From: Alteribacter keqinensis
GTDB lineage: Bacteria > Bacillota > Bacilli > Bacillales > Salisediminibacteriaceae
Assembly: GCF_003710255.1 (NCBI RefSeq)
Contig: NZ_RHIB01000001.1
Location: forward strand, 124,001 to 188,000
Length of the DNA stretch: 64,000 nt
Reading direction: 5' to 3'
Numbering within the stretch: position 1 is the stretch's first letter; each line of letters starts with the position of its first letter. Below the pieces are notes generated by a model that was given only the letters and a program-made list of their open reading frames with translations, was not told where the DNA came from and ran no database searches. This document shows, piece by piece, positions 1 to 8,175 of the stretch. Position numbers and translations under genes: made by a program.

Positions 1-174
1 GGATCGACAGCTACAGAGTTATCAAAGGAAAACTGTCTTATTGATGTAACACCGCCAATGGTAAACGACGGACAGTCGAATTACCGATCCTCGGAACAGT
101 TTATTACTGTTCCTCTTGCAAGCTCACTAGGACTGATCGACATCCATATTTCCCTGTACCAAAAAGCCAGCTGA
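1..174 (+). CDS. C-terminal end of an unidentified protein (partial)
   Basis: The frame is open from the first base of the window and ends in TGA at 172-174, giving the last 57 residues of a protein whose start lies upstream. The tail contains the stretches LIDVTPPMVNDG and VPLASSLGLIDIHISLYQ. I do not recognise a family. The reading frame is supported by having no stop over the whole stretch and by a strong terminator only five bases after the stop codon, as expected at the end of a transcription unit. Confidence 0.5.
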   Translation, partial: GSTATELSKENCLIDVTPPMVNDGQSNYRSSEQFITVPLASSLGLIDIHISLYQKAS

Positions 175-178
175 TAAC

Positions 179-218
179 AAAGAAAGACGTCCGCCCCATT
201 AGGCAGACGTCTTTCTTT
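179..218 (+). terminator. Rho-independent terminator
   Basis: A perfect 13-bp stem (AAAGAAAGACGTC at 179-191 against 206-218) with a 14-nt loop. It closes the gene that ends at 174 and, being A- and T-rich on both outer sides, could work in both directions. Confidence 0.85.
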
Positions 219-231
219 TAGAGTCTGGTTT

Positions 232-278
232 TGTGAACCTCTTAACTCAGGGTCTGACCCTCTGTTAATGGGTTCACA
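232..278. repeat. Two-level inverted repeat
   Basis: TGTGAACC at 232-239 pairs with GGTTCACA at 271-278, and inside it AGGGTC-T-GACCCT (249-261) forms a second hairpin. It has no following T run, so it is not an evident terminator. It resembles the small intergenic hairpin repeats common in Bacillus genomes; another GGGTC-containing hairpin occurs near 40,080. Confidence 0.55.
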
Positions 279-402
279 TACTTGGGGGGCATTATTACCC
301 AGGAAATGACACAGACTGACGTTATCCATTGCTTTTCGTCTGCATTCGTAATAAATTTAAGAAGACAGGCATGAGACTTGGTTTAGAGAAAGGAAGATTT
401 GG

Positions 403-1938
403 ATGTCAACTTTGGATATGTCGAAGTTTGAGAAGAAAATCATTATCAGAAACATTAAAGCGAAAGACATAGATAAAATCATTCAGCTGTCGAAAACGTG
501 TTTCCCAAATATGGAAGCGTGGAAGCGTGAGCAGCTGAGAAGCCACATTGAACTTTTCCCGGAGGGGCAGTTTTGTGTGGAGTACGACGGTCAGATTATC
601 GGCTCCTGCTCGAGCCTCATCATTAACTTTGATGAGTACGACGATCAGCACACGTGGGATGAGATCACAGACGAAGGATACATCACAAACCACGACCCGG
701 AAGGCTACAACCTTTACGGAATCGAAATTATGGTTGACCCGAACTTCCGCCGCATGAAAATCGGACGCAGACTTTACGAGGCTCGTAAGGATCTGGCCCG
801 AAAACTGAACCTGAAAAGTATCATCATCGGAGGGAGGATTCCAAACTACAACAAACACTCAGACGATATGTCTCCTAGAGAATACGTAGAAGAAGTGATT
901 CACCACAACGTATACGATCCGGTACTTACTTTTCAGGTAATGAACGGTTTCAGCCTGAAGCGGGTAAACCGCAATTACCTGAAAGACGACAAGGCTTCCA
1001 TGAAGTACGCCACTTTGATGGAGTGGAACAACGTCGACTACCAGCCGACGACGAAACGCCACTTTAAAACGGCGTTCCCGGTCAGGATCTGTGTCATACA
1101 GTACATGATGAAAAAGATCAATTCGTTCGAGGAGTTCGCCCAGCAGTGTGAGTATTACGCTGATGTAGGGGCGAGCTACAGTTCCGACTTTGTTGTATTT
1201 CCGGAGATTTTCACCACCCAGCTTCTTTCATTCATCGATGAGAAGAGCCCGAGCCGCGCAATCAGACGCCTGACAGAGTTTACAGAAGACTACATCCAGG
1301 TGTTCACTGATCTTGCTGTAAAATACAACGTAAACATCATCGGAGGCTCCCACTTTGTTGAAGAAGACGGGGACATCTACAACATTGCCTATCTGTTCAG
1401 ACGTGACGGAACGATTGAAAAGCAGTACAAAATCCACATCACACCAAACGAACGTAAATTCTGGGGAATCCGCGGTGGTGACAAAATTGAAGTGTTTGAC
1501 ACAGACTGCGGGAAGATCGCCATTCAAATCTGTTATGACATCGAGTTCCCGGAGCTTGGCCGTATCGCAACAGAAAAAGGAGCAAACATCATCTTTACCC
1601 CGTTCTGTACAGACGAGCGTCAGGGGTATCTACGAGTAAGGTACTGTGCCCAGGCCCGTGCGGTTGAAAACCAGGTATATACGGTTATCAGTGGTACTGT
1701 CGGTAACCTGACTCACGTAGAGAACATGGACATTCAGTATGCTCAGTCCGGCATCTTCACACCGTCTGATTTCGGCTTCGCCCGGGACGGTATCGTCGGG
1801 GAGTGTCACCCGAATATTGAGACCGTCGTTGTAGGAGACGTGGACACAGAGCTGATCCGGCGGTCCCGTAAATCAGGAAACGTGACTCAGTGGAAAGACC
1901 GCAGAAAAGATTTATACGAAATCAAATCAGACTGCTGA
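403..1938 (+). CDS. GNAT acetyltransferase / carbon-nitrogen hydrolase fusion
   Basis: A 511-residue two-domain protein. Residues about 12-190 form a GNAT N-acetyltransferase domain (acetyl-CoA loop around VDPNFRRMKIGRRLYEA). Residues about 228-500 form a nitrilase-family amidohydrolase with the complete catalytic triad: Glu268 in VFPEIF, Lys343 in KQYKIHIT and Cys377 in IQICYDIEFPE. The family cleaves or condenses non-peptide C-N bonds; the substrate of this fused type is not known to me. The ATG at 403 follows the ribosome binding site AAAGGAAGATTTGG. It is a single-gene unit between two terminators. Confidence 0.85.
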   Translation: MSTLDMSKFEKKIIIRNIKAKDIDKIIQLSKTCFPNMEAWKREQLRSHIELFPEGQFCVEYDGQIIGSCSSLIINFDEYDDQHTWDEITDEGYITNHDPEGYNLYGIEIMVDPNFRRMKIGRRLYEARKDLARKLNLKSIIIGGRIPNYNKHSDDMSPREYVEEVIHHNVYDPVLTFQVMNGFSLKRVNRNYLKDDKASMKYATLMEWNNVDYQPTTKRHFKTAFPVRICVIQYMMKKINSFEEFAQQCEYYADVGASYSSDFVVFPEIFTTQLLSFIDEKSPSRAIRRLTEFTEDYIQVFTDLAVKYNVNIIGGSHFVEEDGDIYNIAYLFRRDGTIEKQYKIHITPNERKFWGIRGGDKIEVFDTDCGKIAIQICYDIEFPELGRIATEKGANIIFTPFCTDERQGYLRVRYCAQARAVENQVYTVISGTVGNLTHVENMDIQYAQSGIFTPSDFGFARDGIVGECHPNIETVVVGDVDTELIRRSRKSGNVTQWKDRRKDLYEIKSDC

Positions 1939-1942
1939 TGTG

Positions 1943-1980
1943 AAAAAATCCCTTCCCGAAATTATCGGGGAGGGATTTTT
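1943..1980 (+). terminator. Rho-independent terminator
   Basis: TCCCTTCCCG pairs with CGGGGAGGGA around a 7-nt loop and is followed by TTTTT; it lies four bases after the stop of the GNAT-nitrilase gene. Confidence 0.85.
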
Positions 1981-2089
1981 GTATGGTTATTTTCCCTGGA
2001 CAAGTTTCATAAAAATAAGAGTAAACCGTCCATTGCTGTTTATTTATCCGAAAGTTGGACCATGATGAAAAAAGAAAGGGGAGACAATC

Positions 2090-2587
2090 ATGAACGAGCA
2101 AACCACACCAAAACGCGATAAGCTGCCTTCATGGAAAACGCCCGCTGCCATTGCGATGATCTTTCTGTGGGTCACGACGGCTTTTTTTCTCTGGCTTCCG
2201 AGTCAACTGGATAAAGAAGAGCAGATTGCTGAGCCGGACTGGTCGGTTCAGGTTTATACAAGGGAAAACCCTCTTAGGGAAGGCGGAGATGTTACTCTGC
2301 AGGTTTTTGTGTTTGATAAAGAAACGAAAGACCCTGTAAGAGGTGCAGACATCGACGCCAGCTTTGATTTCAGGGACGATCCGATCATTCTTCACTACGT
2401 TGAAAACGGTCTTTATGAAAATGTAAGCCGGATCTCTGAAAATGAAGTATTAAGCGGTACTGTCACAATAAGAATGCAGGGGGCGGAACAAACCCGTACC
2501 TTTGAATTCCCCGTGGAGCCTTTTGCCGATGAGTGGGAGAATATATCTGCTTTTTATATGGAAAAAACAGAGGCGGTTTCTCAGTGA
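2090..2587 (+). CDS. Membrane-anchored FixH/YtkA-like protein
   Basis: 165 residues with one N-terminal membrane segment (about residues 18-36, AAIAMIFLWVTTAFFLWLP) and an extracellular domain with a beta-rich pattern (WSVQVYTRENPLREGGDVTLQVFVFD) like the FixH/YtkA family, which is found near cytochrome oxidase maturation or as copper-related extracytoplasmic proteins. No Cys or His/Met metal motif is obvious, so a metal role is not supported. The start at 2090 has the ribosome binding site AAAGGGGAGACAATC. It stands alone, followed by a short repeat array. Confidence 0.55.
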   Translation: MNEQTTPKRDKLPSWKTPAAIAMIFLWVTTAFFLWLPSQLDKEEQIAEPDWSVQVYTRENPLREGGDVTLQVFVFDKETKDPVRGADIDASFDFRDDPIILHYVENGLYENVSRISENEVLSGTVTIRMQGAEQTRTFEFPVEPFADEWENISAFYMEKTEAVSQ

Positions 2588-2636
2588 GGTTGATTGAGGA
2601 AGCGCTTTTTTACTTTCTCTGGGAGCGTATCTGAAA

Positions 2637-2707
2637 TTCTTAACATTCACCCGTGAATTCCCAACAATCATCCCCTGATCCTTAACACAAATCCGAAATA
2701 ACCCCAC
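2637..2707. repeat. Degenerate 21-bp periodic array
   Basis: The short motif CTTAAC or CCCAAC recurs at exactly 21-bp spacing (ends at 2644, 2665 and 2686), with variable bases between. This is one of several arrays in the window that share the period but not the sequence. Confidence 0.5.
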
Positions 2708-2737
2708 GCCTCCACTCCGACTGTGAGCCCCTAACCC

Positions 2738-3661
2738 CTACCGCTTTAAAACACTTCTCTCATACTCTTTCAGCAGTTCGTCAAACTGATAGGAGTCCAT
2801 GCGCTTTCGAAACTCTCTAGGCGAGATTCCTGTGAGCTTCTTAAATACTTTGTTCATATAATTCGCGTTGGCGTAACCGGTTTTCCGGGCAATCTCCTCA
2901 AACGTATAGTTCGTATGCAAAACCAGATCCGCAGCTTTGTACATTCTCACAAATGTCACGTACTGAAGAGGGGTATACCCGGTAGTCTGTTTAAAAAGAC
3001 GGCTGAAATGATAAGGTGACAGTCCGGCTTCCCAGGCCAGCGTATCAATCGTCAGCTCCTTGGCAAAGTGAGACTTTACATGATTAATGGCTTTCGCAAC
3101 GCCCGGATGCCAGCGGGCAGACGGCTGGTCCATGGCACTTGTAAATTCCAGAAGGCTCATGGTCATTTGATAGGCTAAAGAACTGCCGATGTAAGGCGTG
3201 TCGATCCGTTTTTCATTTGCCTGTGCGTATATAGAGAGAAGGGTTTGGATCGGTCGTGATTCAGGATGGAAGCGCAGAATCGATCCGTTCGTATCCGTCA
3301 GCTTCCCCCAGCAATATTTTGCTGCATCTCCATATAGAGTGATGTAAATAAACTCCCATTCACTGCTTTCTTCGGGCAGGTAGTATTCATAGTCTCCAGG
3401 TGTGGTAACCATAAAGGCCGTGCCGGAATCGAGGGTGTAAATCTCATCCTCAATTTTAATTTTTCCGTATCCCCGCACTGTATATTGAAAGATATATTTG
3501 TCCGTATCTTTACGTTTTAATCCGTTCCATTTGTACAACTGGGAAGAATGGGTGTCCCAGCCGATTGACCAGAGCTGTATATTTTTGCTTACCTCGGACT
3601 CCTGAAACCGGTAGGCATAGGAGCCTTCATTCCGAAATTCGAAATCTTCCAAATGTCCCAT
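2738..3661 (-). CDS. AraC-family transcriptional regulator
   Basis: 307 residues: an N-terminal cupin-like sugar-sensing half (to about residue 150) and a C-terminal AraC/XylS double helix-turn-helix (about residues 190-295, containing LTIDTLAWEAGLSPYHFSRL and the second recognition unit FEEIARKTGYANANYMNKVF). The ATG at 3661 has a good ribosome binding site (AAAGGAGTGACAGGC). It is divergent from the sodium:solute symporter and faces the alpha- and beta-galactosidase genes, so it probably activates the galactoside genes; the inducer is not shown by the sequence. Confidence 0.85.
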   Translation of the reverse strand: MGHLEDFEFRNEGSYAYRFQESEVSKNIQLWSIGWDTHSSQLYKWNGLKRKDTDKYIFQYTVRGYGKIKIEDEIYTLDSGTAFMVTTPGDYEYYLPEESSEWEFIYITLYGDAAKYCWGKLTDTNGSILRFHPESRPIQTLLSIYAQANEKRIDTPYIGSSLAYQMTMSLLEFTSAMDQPSARWHPGVAKAINHVKSHFAKELTIDTLAWEAGLSPYHFSRLFKQTTGYTPLQYVTFVRMYKAADLVLHTNYTFEEIARKTGYANANYMNKVFKKLTGISPREFRKRMDSYQFDELLKEYERSVLKR

Positions 3662-3843
3662 AAGCCTGTCACTCCTTTATCGTCAATGAATATGAAATAT
3701 TTTACTAATAGCAGGATTTCACAGGTTGATTTATTCCTGCAGTCTGCTACAACAGCCTACTAATACGAATAAAATAAGGATATACATAACTTTCCTGTAA
3801 TTTAATAAAGCAATATATTACCTCTATTATTTCACAAAAACTA

Positions 3844-3873
3844 TTGAAACCGCTACCAGAAATCGTTTACAAT
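3844..3873 (+). promoter_or_regulatory. Promoter of the symporter gene with overlapping CcpA cre boxes
   Basis: TTGAAA (3844-3849), 18 bp, TACAAT (3868-3873) makes a plausible sigma-A promoter. TGAAACCGCTACCA (3845-3858) and AGAAATCGTTTACA (3858-3871) each match the cre consensus TGWAANCGNTNWCA at 13 of 14 positions and cover the promoter, which would give glucose repression through CcpA. The rest of the 300-bp gap from 3662 is AT-rich, without a further clear signal. Confidence 0.6.
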
Positions 3874-3961
3874 ATGGAGAACCAAGACGATTAAAATGTA
3901 AATGAAAAAAACGGCAGTGCTCTTAAATAAACCACGATCAGCACACAAAGGAGAGTCTGCC

Positions 3962-5551
3962 ATGAATTGGATTATTATATTATCATTCTTGTTTTTCACA
4001 GGAATGGTCGCAGTTATTTCATATCAAAAAACAAAAAAGGAGAAACTGGATACATCTGACGGATACTTTCTCGGAGGCCGTAGCTTAACTGCCTGGGTTA
4101 TTGCCGGATCGTTAATGCTTACAAACCTGTCCACCGAGCAGCTCATCGGCCTGAACGCAGAAGGTTACGAGTTTAATATGAGCTCTATGGGGTGGGAAGT
4201 AGGCTCCGCGATTGCTCTTGTCATCGTAGCGTTCTTTTTCCTGCCGCGTTACTTAAAGGGCGGAATTACAACGATTCCCGACTTTCTTGAAAAACGGTAT
4301 GACGCCGGGGTTAAACAGTTCGTTACAATCCTTTTCTTATTCGGGTATATTTTTAACCTGCTTCCGCCGATTCTTTACTCAGGGGCAGTGGCCCTCAGCG
4401 GAATGTTTAACGTACCCGAGATGCTCGGAGTAAGTCCGACCGTTGCTCTTTGGATTACGGTTTGGGTTATTGGCTGTATCGGCTCTCTCTACGCGATTTT
4501 CGGTGGATTGAAAGCGGTTGCCGTATCTGACACGATCAACGGGATCGGTCTTTTAATCGGGGGACTGATGGTTCCGATTCTCGGTCTCATGGTTCTTGGA
4601 GGAGGCAATCCTTTTTCAGGATTCAACGTTATCGTTGAGAACACCCCTGAAAAACTGAACGCAGTCGGAAGCAACACCGACCCTGTACCGTTTGGAACGA
4701 TGTTTACAGGGATGCTCCTTGTTAACCTGTTCTACTGGGGTACAGCCCAGCACATTATGCAGCGTGCCATTGCGGCGAAAAACCTGAAAGAAGGTCAGAA
4801 GGGTCTGATTATTGCAGCATTCCTGAAATTACTCGGACCGGTATTCCTTATCCTGCCCGGTATTATCGCATTCAACCTGCTGGGTGATAACCTGAATGCC
4901 ATGGATGCCTATCCGGCACTTGTAAATCACATTCTGCCGACACCATTGGTCGGGTTGTTTGCTGCTATTCTGTTTGGTGCGGTACTGTCTTCATTCAACT
5001 CAGTACTTAACTCGTCCGTTACGCTGTTTGTCTTAAACATCTACAAGCCTTACTTCAAGCCAAAAGCGCCGGATCATGTCCTTATTAAGCACGGTAAAGT
5101 CTTCGGTCTTTTCCTTGCACTGTTTGCCATGATGGTTGCACCACTCATTGCCATGGTGCCACAAGGATTCTTCCAGTACTTGCAAATGGTTAACGGGTTC
5201 TATAACGTGCCGATTCTCACGATCATTATCGTCGGTTATTTAACAAAGAAAGTACCGGCGTTTGCTGCAAAAGTATCACTGGTTGTGTTTATCTCCACGT
5301 ACGGTTTCACTCAGCTTGTGTGGGACGGAGGGCTTCACTTCCTTCACATCCTTGCGATTCTGTTTGTTGTCTGTGTGACACTGATGCTGGTGATCGGCCG
5401 TATTTACCCTCGTGAGAAGGAGTTTGTACTTCAAGAGGAAAGTGCAGTAGACATGACGCCTTGGCGCATTGTGTACCCTATGGGTGCGGTAGCAACAGCT
5501 GCTATGATTCTTGTGTATCTCTTATTCTCCGTTGCGGGTATTGCCTCTTAG
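3962..5551 (+). CDS. Sodium:solute symporter (SSS family), probable galactose/galactoside transporter
   Basis: 529 residues with about 13-14 hydrophobic segments. The SSS signature is present near the N-terminus (GGRSLTAWVIAGSLMLTNLSTEQLIGLNA), like the SglT/SLC5 sugar branch, which couples uptake to Na+. I place the start at 3962, because AAAGGAGAGTCTGCC precedes this ATG; the in-frame ATG at 3902 lacks a ribosome binding site. Its place between the AraC regulator and alpha-galactosidase suggests uptake of galactose, melibiose or a similar sugar, and a terminator follows directly. Confidence 0.8.
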   Translation: MNWIIILSFLFFTGMVAVISYQKTKKEKLDTSDGYFLGGRSLTAWVIAGSLMLTNLSTEQLIGLNAEGYEFNMSSMGWEVGSAIALVIVAFFFLPRYLKGGITTIPDFLEKRYDAGVKQFVTILFLFGYIFNLLPPILYSGAVALSGMFNVPEMLGVSPTVALWITVWVIGCIGSLYAIFGGLKAVAVSDTINGIGLLIGGLMVPILGLMVLGGGNPFSGFNVIVENTPEKLNAVGSNTDPVPFGTMFTGMLLVNLFYWGTAQHIMQRAIAAKNLKEGQKGLIIAAFLKLLGPVFLILPGIIAFNLLGDNLNAMDAYPALVNHILPTPLVGLFAAILFGAVLSSFNSVLNSSVTLFVLNIYKPYFKPKAPDHVLIKHGKVFGLFLALFAMMVAPLIAMVPQGFFQYLQMVNGFYNVPILTIIIVGYLTKKVPAFAAKVSLVVFISTYGFTQLVWDGGLHFLHILAILFVVCVTLMLVIGRIYPREKEFVLQEESAVDMTPWRIVYPMGAVATAAMILVYLLFSVAGIAS

Positions 5552-5558
5552 ATGAAAG

Positions 5559-5624
5559 AAGAGCCGGGAAAACTTATGAACAGCGTTTTAATAACGCTCA
5601 GATGAGTCTGACCGGCTCTTTTTA
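5559..5624 (+). terminator. Rho-independent terminator with long hairpin
   Basis: AAGAGCCGG (5559-5567) pairs with CCGGCTCTT (5612-5620), followed by T residues; a smaller hairpin (AGCGTTTTAATAACGCT) lies in the loop. It follows the symporter stop by eight bases. Confidence 0.8.
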
Positions 5625-5731
5625 TGCAGATTTGCTTTTAAAAGGATAATATTGAAACTGTAGGAATACCAGAGGGGTCGGCTGTAAAAGAGCCTATTTT
5701 GTAAAGGTTTTTTCCTTTACGGAAAAAGGTA

Positions 5732-5856
5732 ATGAAGCCGGAGTACCTGAGACTCCACTCCTGTGGCAGTGGGGGGCCAGGCAAGACCCCGCAGGGCAAT
5801 AGCCGGAGGAGGCTTGCCGGCACCGCCACGGAAAGCGAAAGGCATGCAGGCTTCAT
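5732..5856. repeat. GC-rich intergenic hairpin repeat, copy 1
   Basis: ATGAAGCC (5732-5739) and GGCTTCAT (5849-5856) enclose a GC-rich core with CACGGAAAGCGAAAGGC. Related cores occur at 14,618-14,682, 14,850-14,921, 20,695-20,798 and 20,981-21,107. Such GC-rich interspersed repeats are familiar in Bacillaceae intergenic regions. Together with the terminator it fills the gap from 5552 to 5936. Confidence 0.6.
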
Positions 5857-5936
5857 ATTCAGGATCCGTACTCTAAAGGAAGTGAAATAAACCTCCATTC
5901 CACTTGTAAGTAAAACTATCAAAAAGGAGCAACACT

Positions 5937-8159
5937 ATGCCAATTCTAGTAAACACTCAACCTCTTGAATTTCATCTGCAGACTGAAAATGTGAGTTATA
6001 TCTTGACCGTAATGGAAAATAACCAGCTCGGGCATTTGTATTATGGGAAAAAAGTGACGCACCGATCCAGCTTTCAGCACCTTCTCCGTACAGGGGAAAG
6101 AGGAGCTACAGCTTACGTAAATGAAGGGGATCTCAGCTTCTCTCTTGAACTTGCACAGCAGGAATTTCCGTCGTACGGGACGACGGATTTCCGGGAGCCG
6201 GCAGTTCAAACGATGCAGGAAAACGGAAGCCGTATCTCAAACTTCACGTTTGATTCCTATGAAATCAGCAAAGGAAAGCCTGCTCTTGAAGGGCTTCCGG
6301 CCACATATACCGAAGCTGAGGAAGAAGCGTTCACTTTAACGGTTATCCTCACTGACAAGGTAACCGGTGCAGAACTTACGCTTCTGTATACTATTTTTGA
6401 AAAAACGGGAGCAATTGCCCGAAGTGCACGCATTGGAAACAAAGGGGCGGAGACTCTTCGCCTTAAACGGCTGATGAGTGCCTCTGTTGATTTACCCGAT
6501 GCTGAATATGAGATGGTCCAGCTTTCGGGAGCGTGGAGCCGTGAACGTCATATGGAAAACCGCAAGCTTGTACCGGGAATTCAAAGTGTATCGAGCACGA
6601 GAGGCACGAGCAGCAGTCAGCAAAATCCGTTCCTTGCCTTAAAGCGCCCTGATGCTACAGAACACGACGGAGACGTATACGGTTTTTCTTTTGTCTACAG
6701 CGGGAACTTCCTTGCCCAAGTAGAAGTGGACCACTACGATGTGGCCCGCACGATGATCGGTATTCATCCGTTTGATTTTGAATGGAAACTGGAATCCGGA
6801 GAAGCCTTCCAGACCCCGGAAGCTGTTCTCGTTTACTCCGACCAGGGATTAAACGGCATGAGTGCGATTTATCATGAACTTTACCGCAGCCGCCTTGCCC
6901 GCGGAGAGTGGCGTGACAAGGAGCGCCCGGTGTTAATCAACAACTGGGAAGCAACATACTTCAATTTTGACGAGGAAAAGATCGTTGAAATTGCAAGCTC
7001 CGCACATAATTTAGGCGTAGAGCTCTTCGTTCTTGATGACGGATGGTTTGGGAAAAGAGACGATGACACCACCTCCCTCGGTGACTGGATTGTGGACAAG
7101 CGTAAACTGCCGAATGGAATGAAGACGCTCGGCGAAAGAATCACAGACCTTGGCATGCAGTTTGGTCTCTGGTTCGAGCCTGAGATGATTTCAAAGGAAA
7201 GTGACCTTTATAAAGCCCGTCCGGACTGGCTTGTTCAAGTCCCCGGCCGGAAACTTTCTCACGGACGCCATCAGTTCGTCCTTGATTTTTCAAATGAGGA
7301 AGTAGTCGATCATATTTTCAATCAGATGGCAGCGGTTCTTGAAGACGCACCGATTTCATATGTGAAATGGGACATGAACCGAAACATTACGGAGGCCGGT
7401 TCAACAAGTCTTCCCGGCGACCGCCAGCAGGAAGTGTACCACCGCTACATTCTTGGGGTTTATGACCTTTACAACAAACTGACTACTCGTTTTCCCCACA
7501 TCCTGTTTGAATCGTGTGCATCAGGCGGGGCGCGCTTCGATCCAGGCATGCTTTACTATGCCCCGCAGGCGTGGACTAGTGATGACACAGATGCTGTAGA
7601 GCGGCTGAAGATTCAGTACGGCAGTTCCCTTGTCTATCCCCTCAGTTCCATTGGAGCACACGTATCCGCTGTTCCAAACCATCAGGTAAAACGCATTACT
7701 TCTCTTAAAATGCGTGGGGATGTGGCGTTCTTCGGCATGTTCGGCTATGAGCTGGACGTGACAAAGATGAGTGAGGCGGAGCGCGAGGAGGTAAAAAAAC
7801 AGATCCGTTTTTACAAAGAAAATCGTGCTCTTATTCAGAACGGACTGTTTTACCGCCTGATCAGCCCGTTTGGCTCAAACGAAACAGCCTGGAGCGTGGT
7901 GGATAAAGATCAGACAAAAGCGATCGCCGGGTTTTATCAGGTTCTCGCAGAGCCAAACCCGGGATTCAAAAAGCTCAAGCTGACGGGTCTCAATCCTGAA
8001 AAGGAATACCGGGTGAGCGGCAAAGCACGGACTTATTTCGGAGACGAGTTAATGAACTCCGGCCTTCTCTTACAGGAGCCGTACATCGGTACCGATGCAG
8101 GAGGCCTTGAAGAGAGCGGCGATTTTACATCCCAGGTTTATGTAATCGAAAAAATATAG
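5937..8159 (+). CDS. Alpha-galactosidase, GH36
   Basis: 740 residues, normal for bacterial GH36 alpha-galactosidases of the AgaA/RafA type. It releases terminal alpha-galactose from melibiose, raffinose-type sugars or galactomannan fragments. The nucleophile is Asp479 in YVKWDMNRN and the acid/base is Asp549 in WTSDDTDA; the SCASGGARFDPGM motif lies between them. No signal peptide is seen, so it acts in the cytoplasm on imported sugar. The start has AAAAGGAGCAACACT. The beta-galactosidase follows 16 bp later, so the two are probably cotranscribed. Confidence 0.92.
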   Translation: MPILVNTQPLEFHLQTENVSYILTVMENNQLGHLYYGKKVTHRSSFQHLLRTGERGATAYVNEGDLSFSLELAQQEFPSYGTTDFREPAVQTMQENGSRISNFTFDSYEISKGKPALEGLPATYTEAEEEAFTLTVILTDKVTGAELTLLYTIFEKTGAIARSARIGNKGAETLRLKRLMSASVDLPDAEYEMVQLSGAWSRERHMENRKLVPGIQSVSSTRGTSSSQQNPFLALKRPDATEHDGDVYGFSFVYSGNFLAQVEVDHYDVARTMIGIHPFDFEWKLESGEAFQTPEAVLVYSDQGLNGMSAIYHELYRSRLARGEWRDKERPVLINNWEATYFNFDEEKIVEIASSAHNLGVELFVLDDGWFGKRDDDTTSLGDWIVDKRKLPNGMKTLGERITDLGMQFGLWFEPEMISKESDLYKARPDWLVQVPGRKLSHGRHQFVLDFSNEEVVDHIFNQMAAVLEDAPISYVKWDMNRNITEAGSTSLPGDRQQEVYHRYILGVYDLYNKLTTRFPHILFESCASGGARFDPGMLYYAPQAWTSDDTDAVERLKIQYGSSLVYPLSSIGAHVSAVPNHQVKRITSLKMRGDVAFFGMFGYELDVTKMSEAEREEVKKQIRFYKENRALIQNGLFYRLISPFGSNETAWSVVDKDQTKAIAGFYQVLAEPNPGFKKLKLTGLNPEKEYRVSGKARTYFGDELMNSGLLLQEPYIGTDAGGLEESGDFTSQVYVIEKI

Positions 8160-8175
8160 AGTGGAGGCCGAGTAG

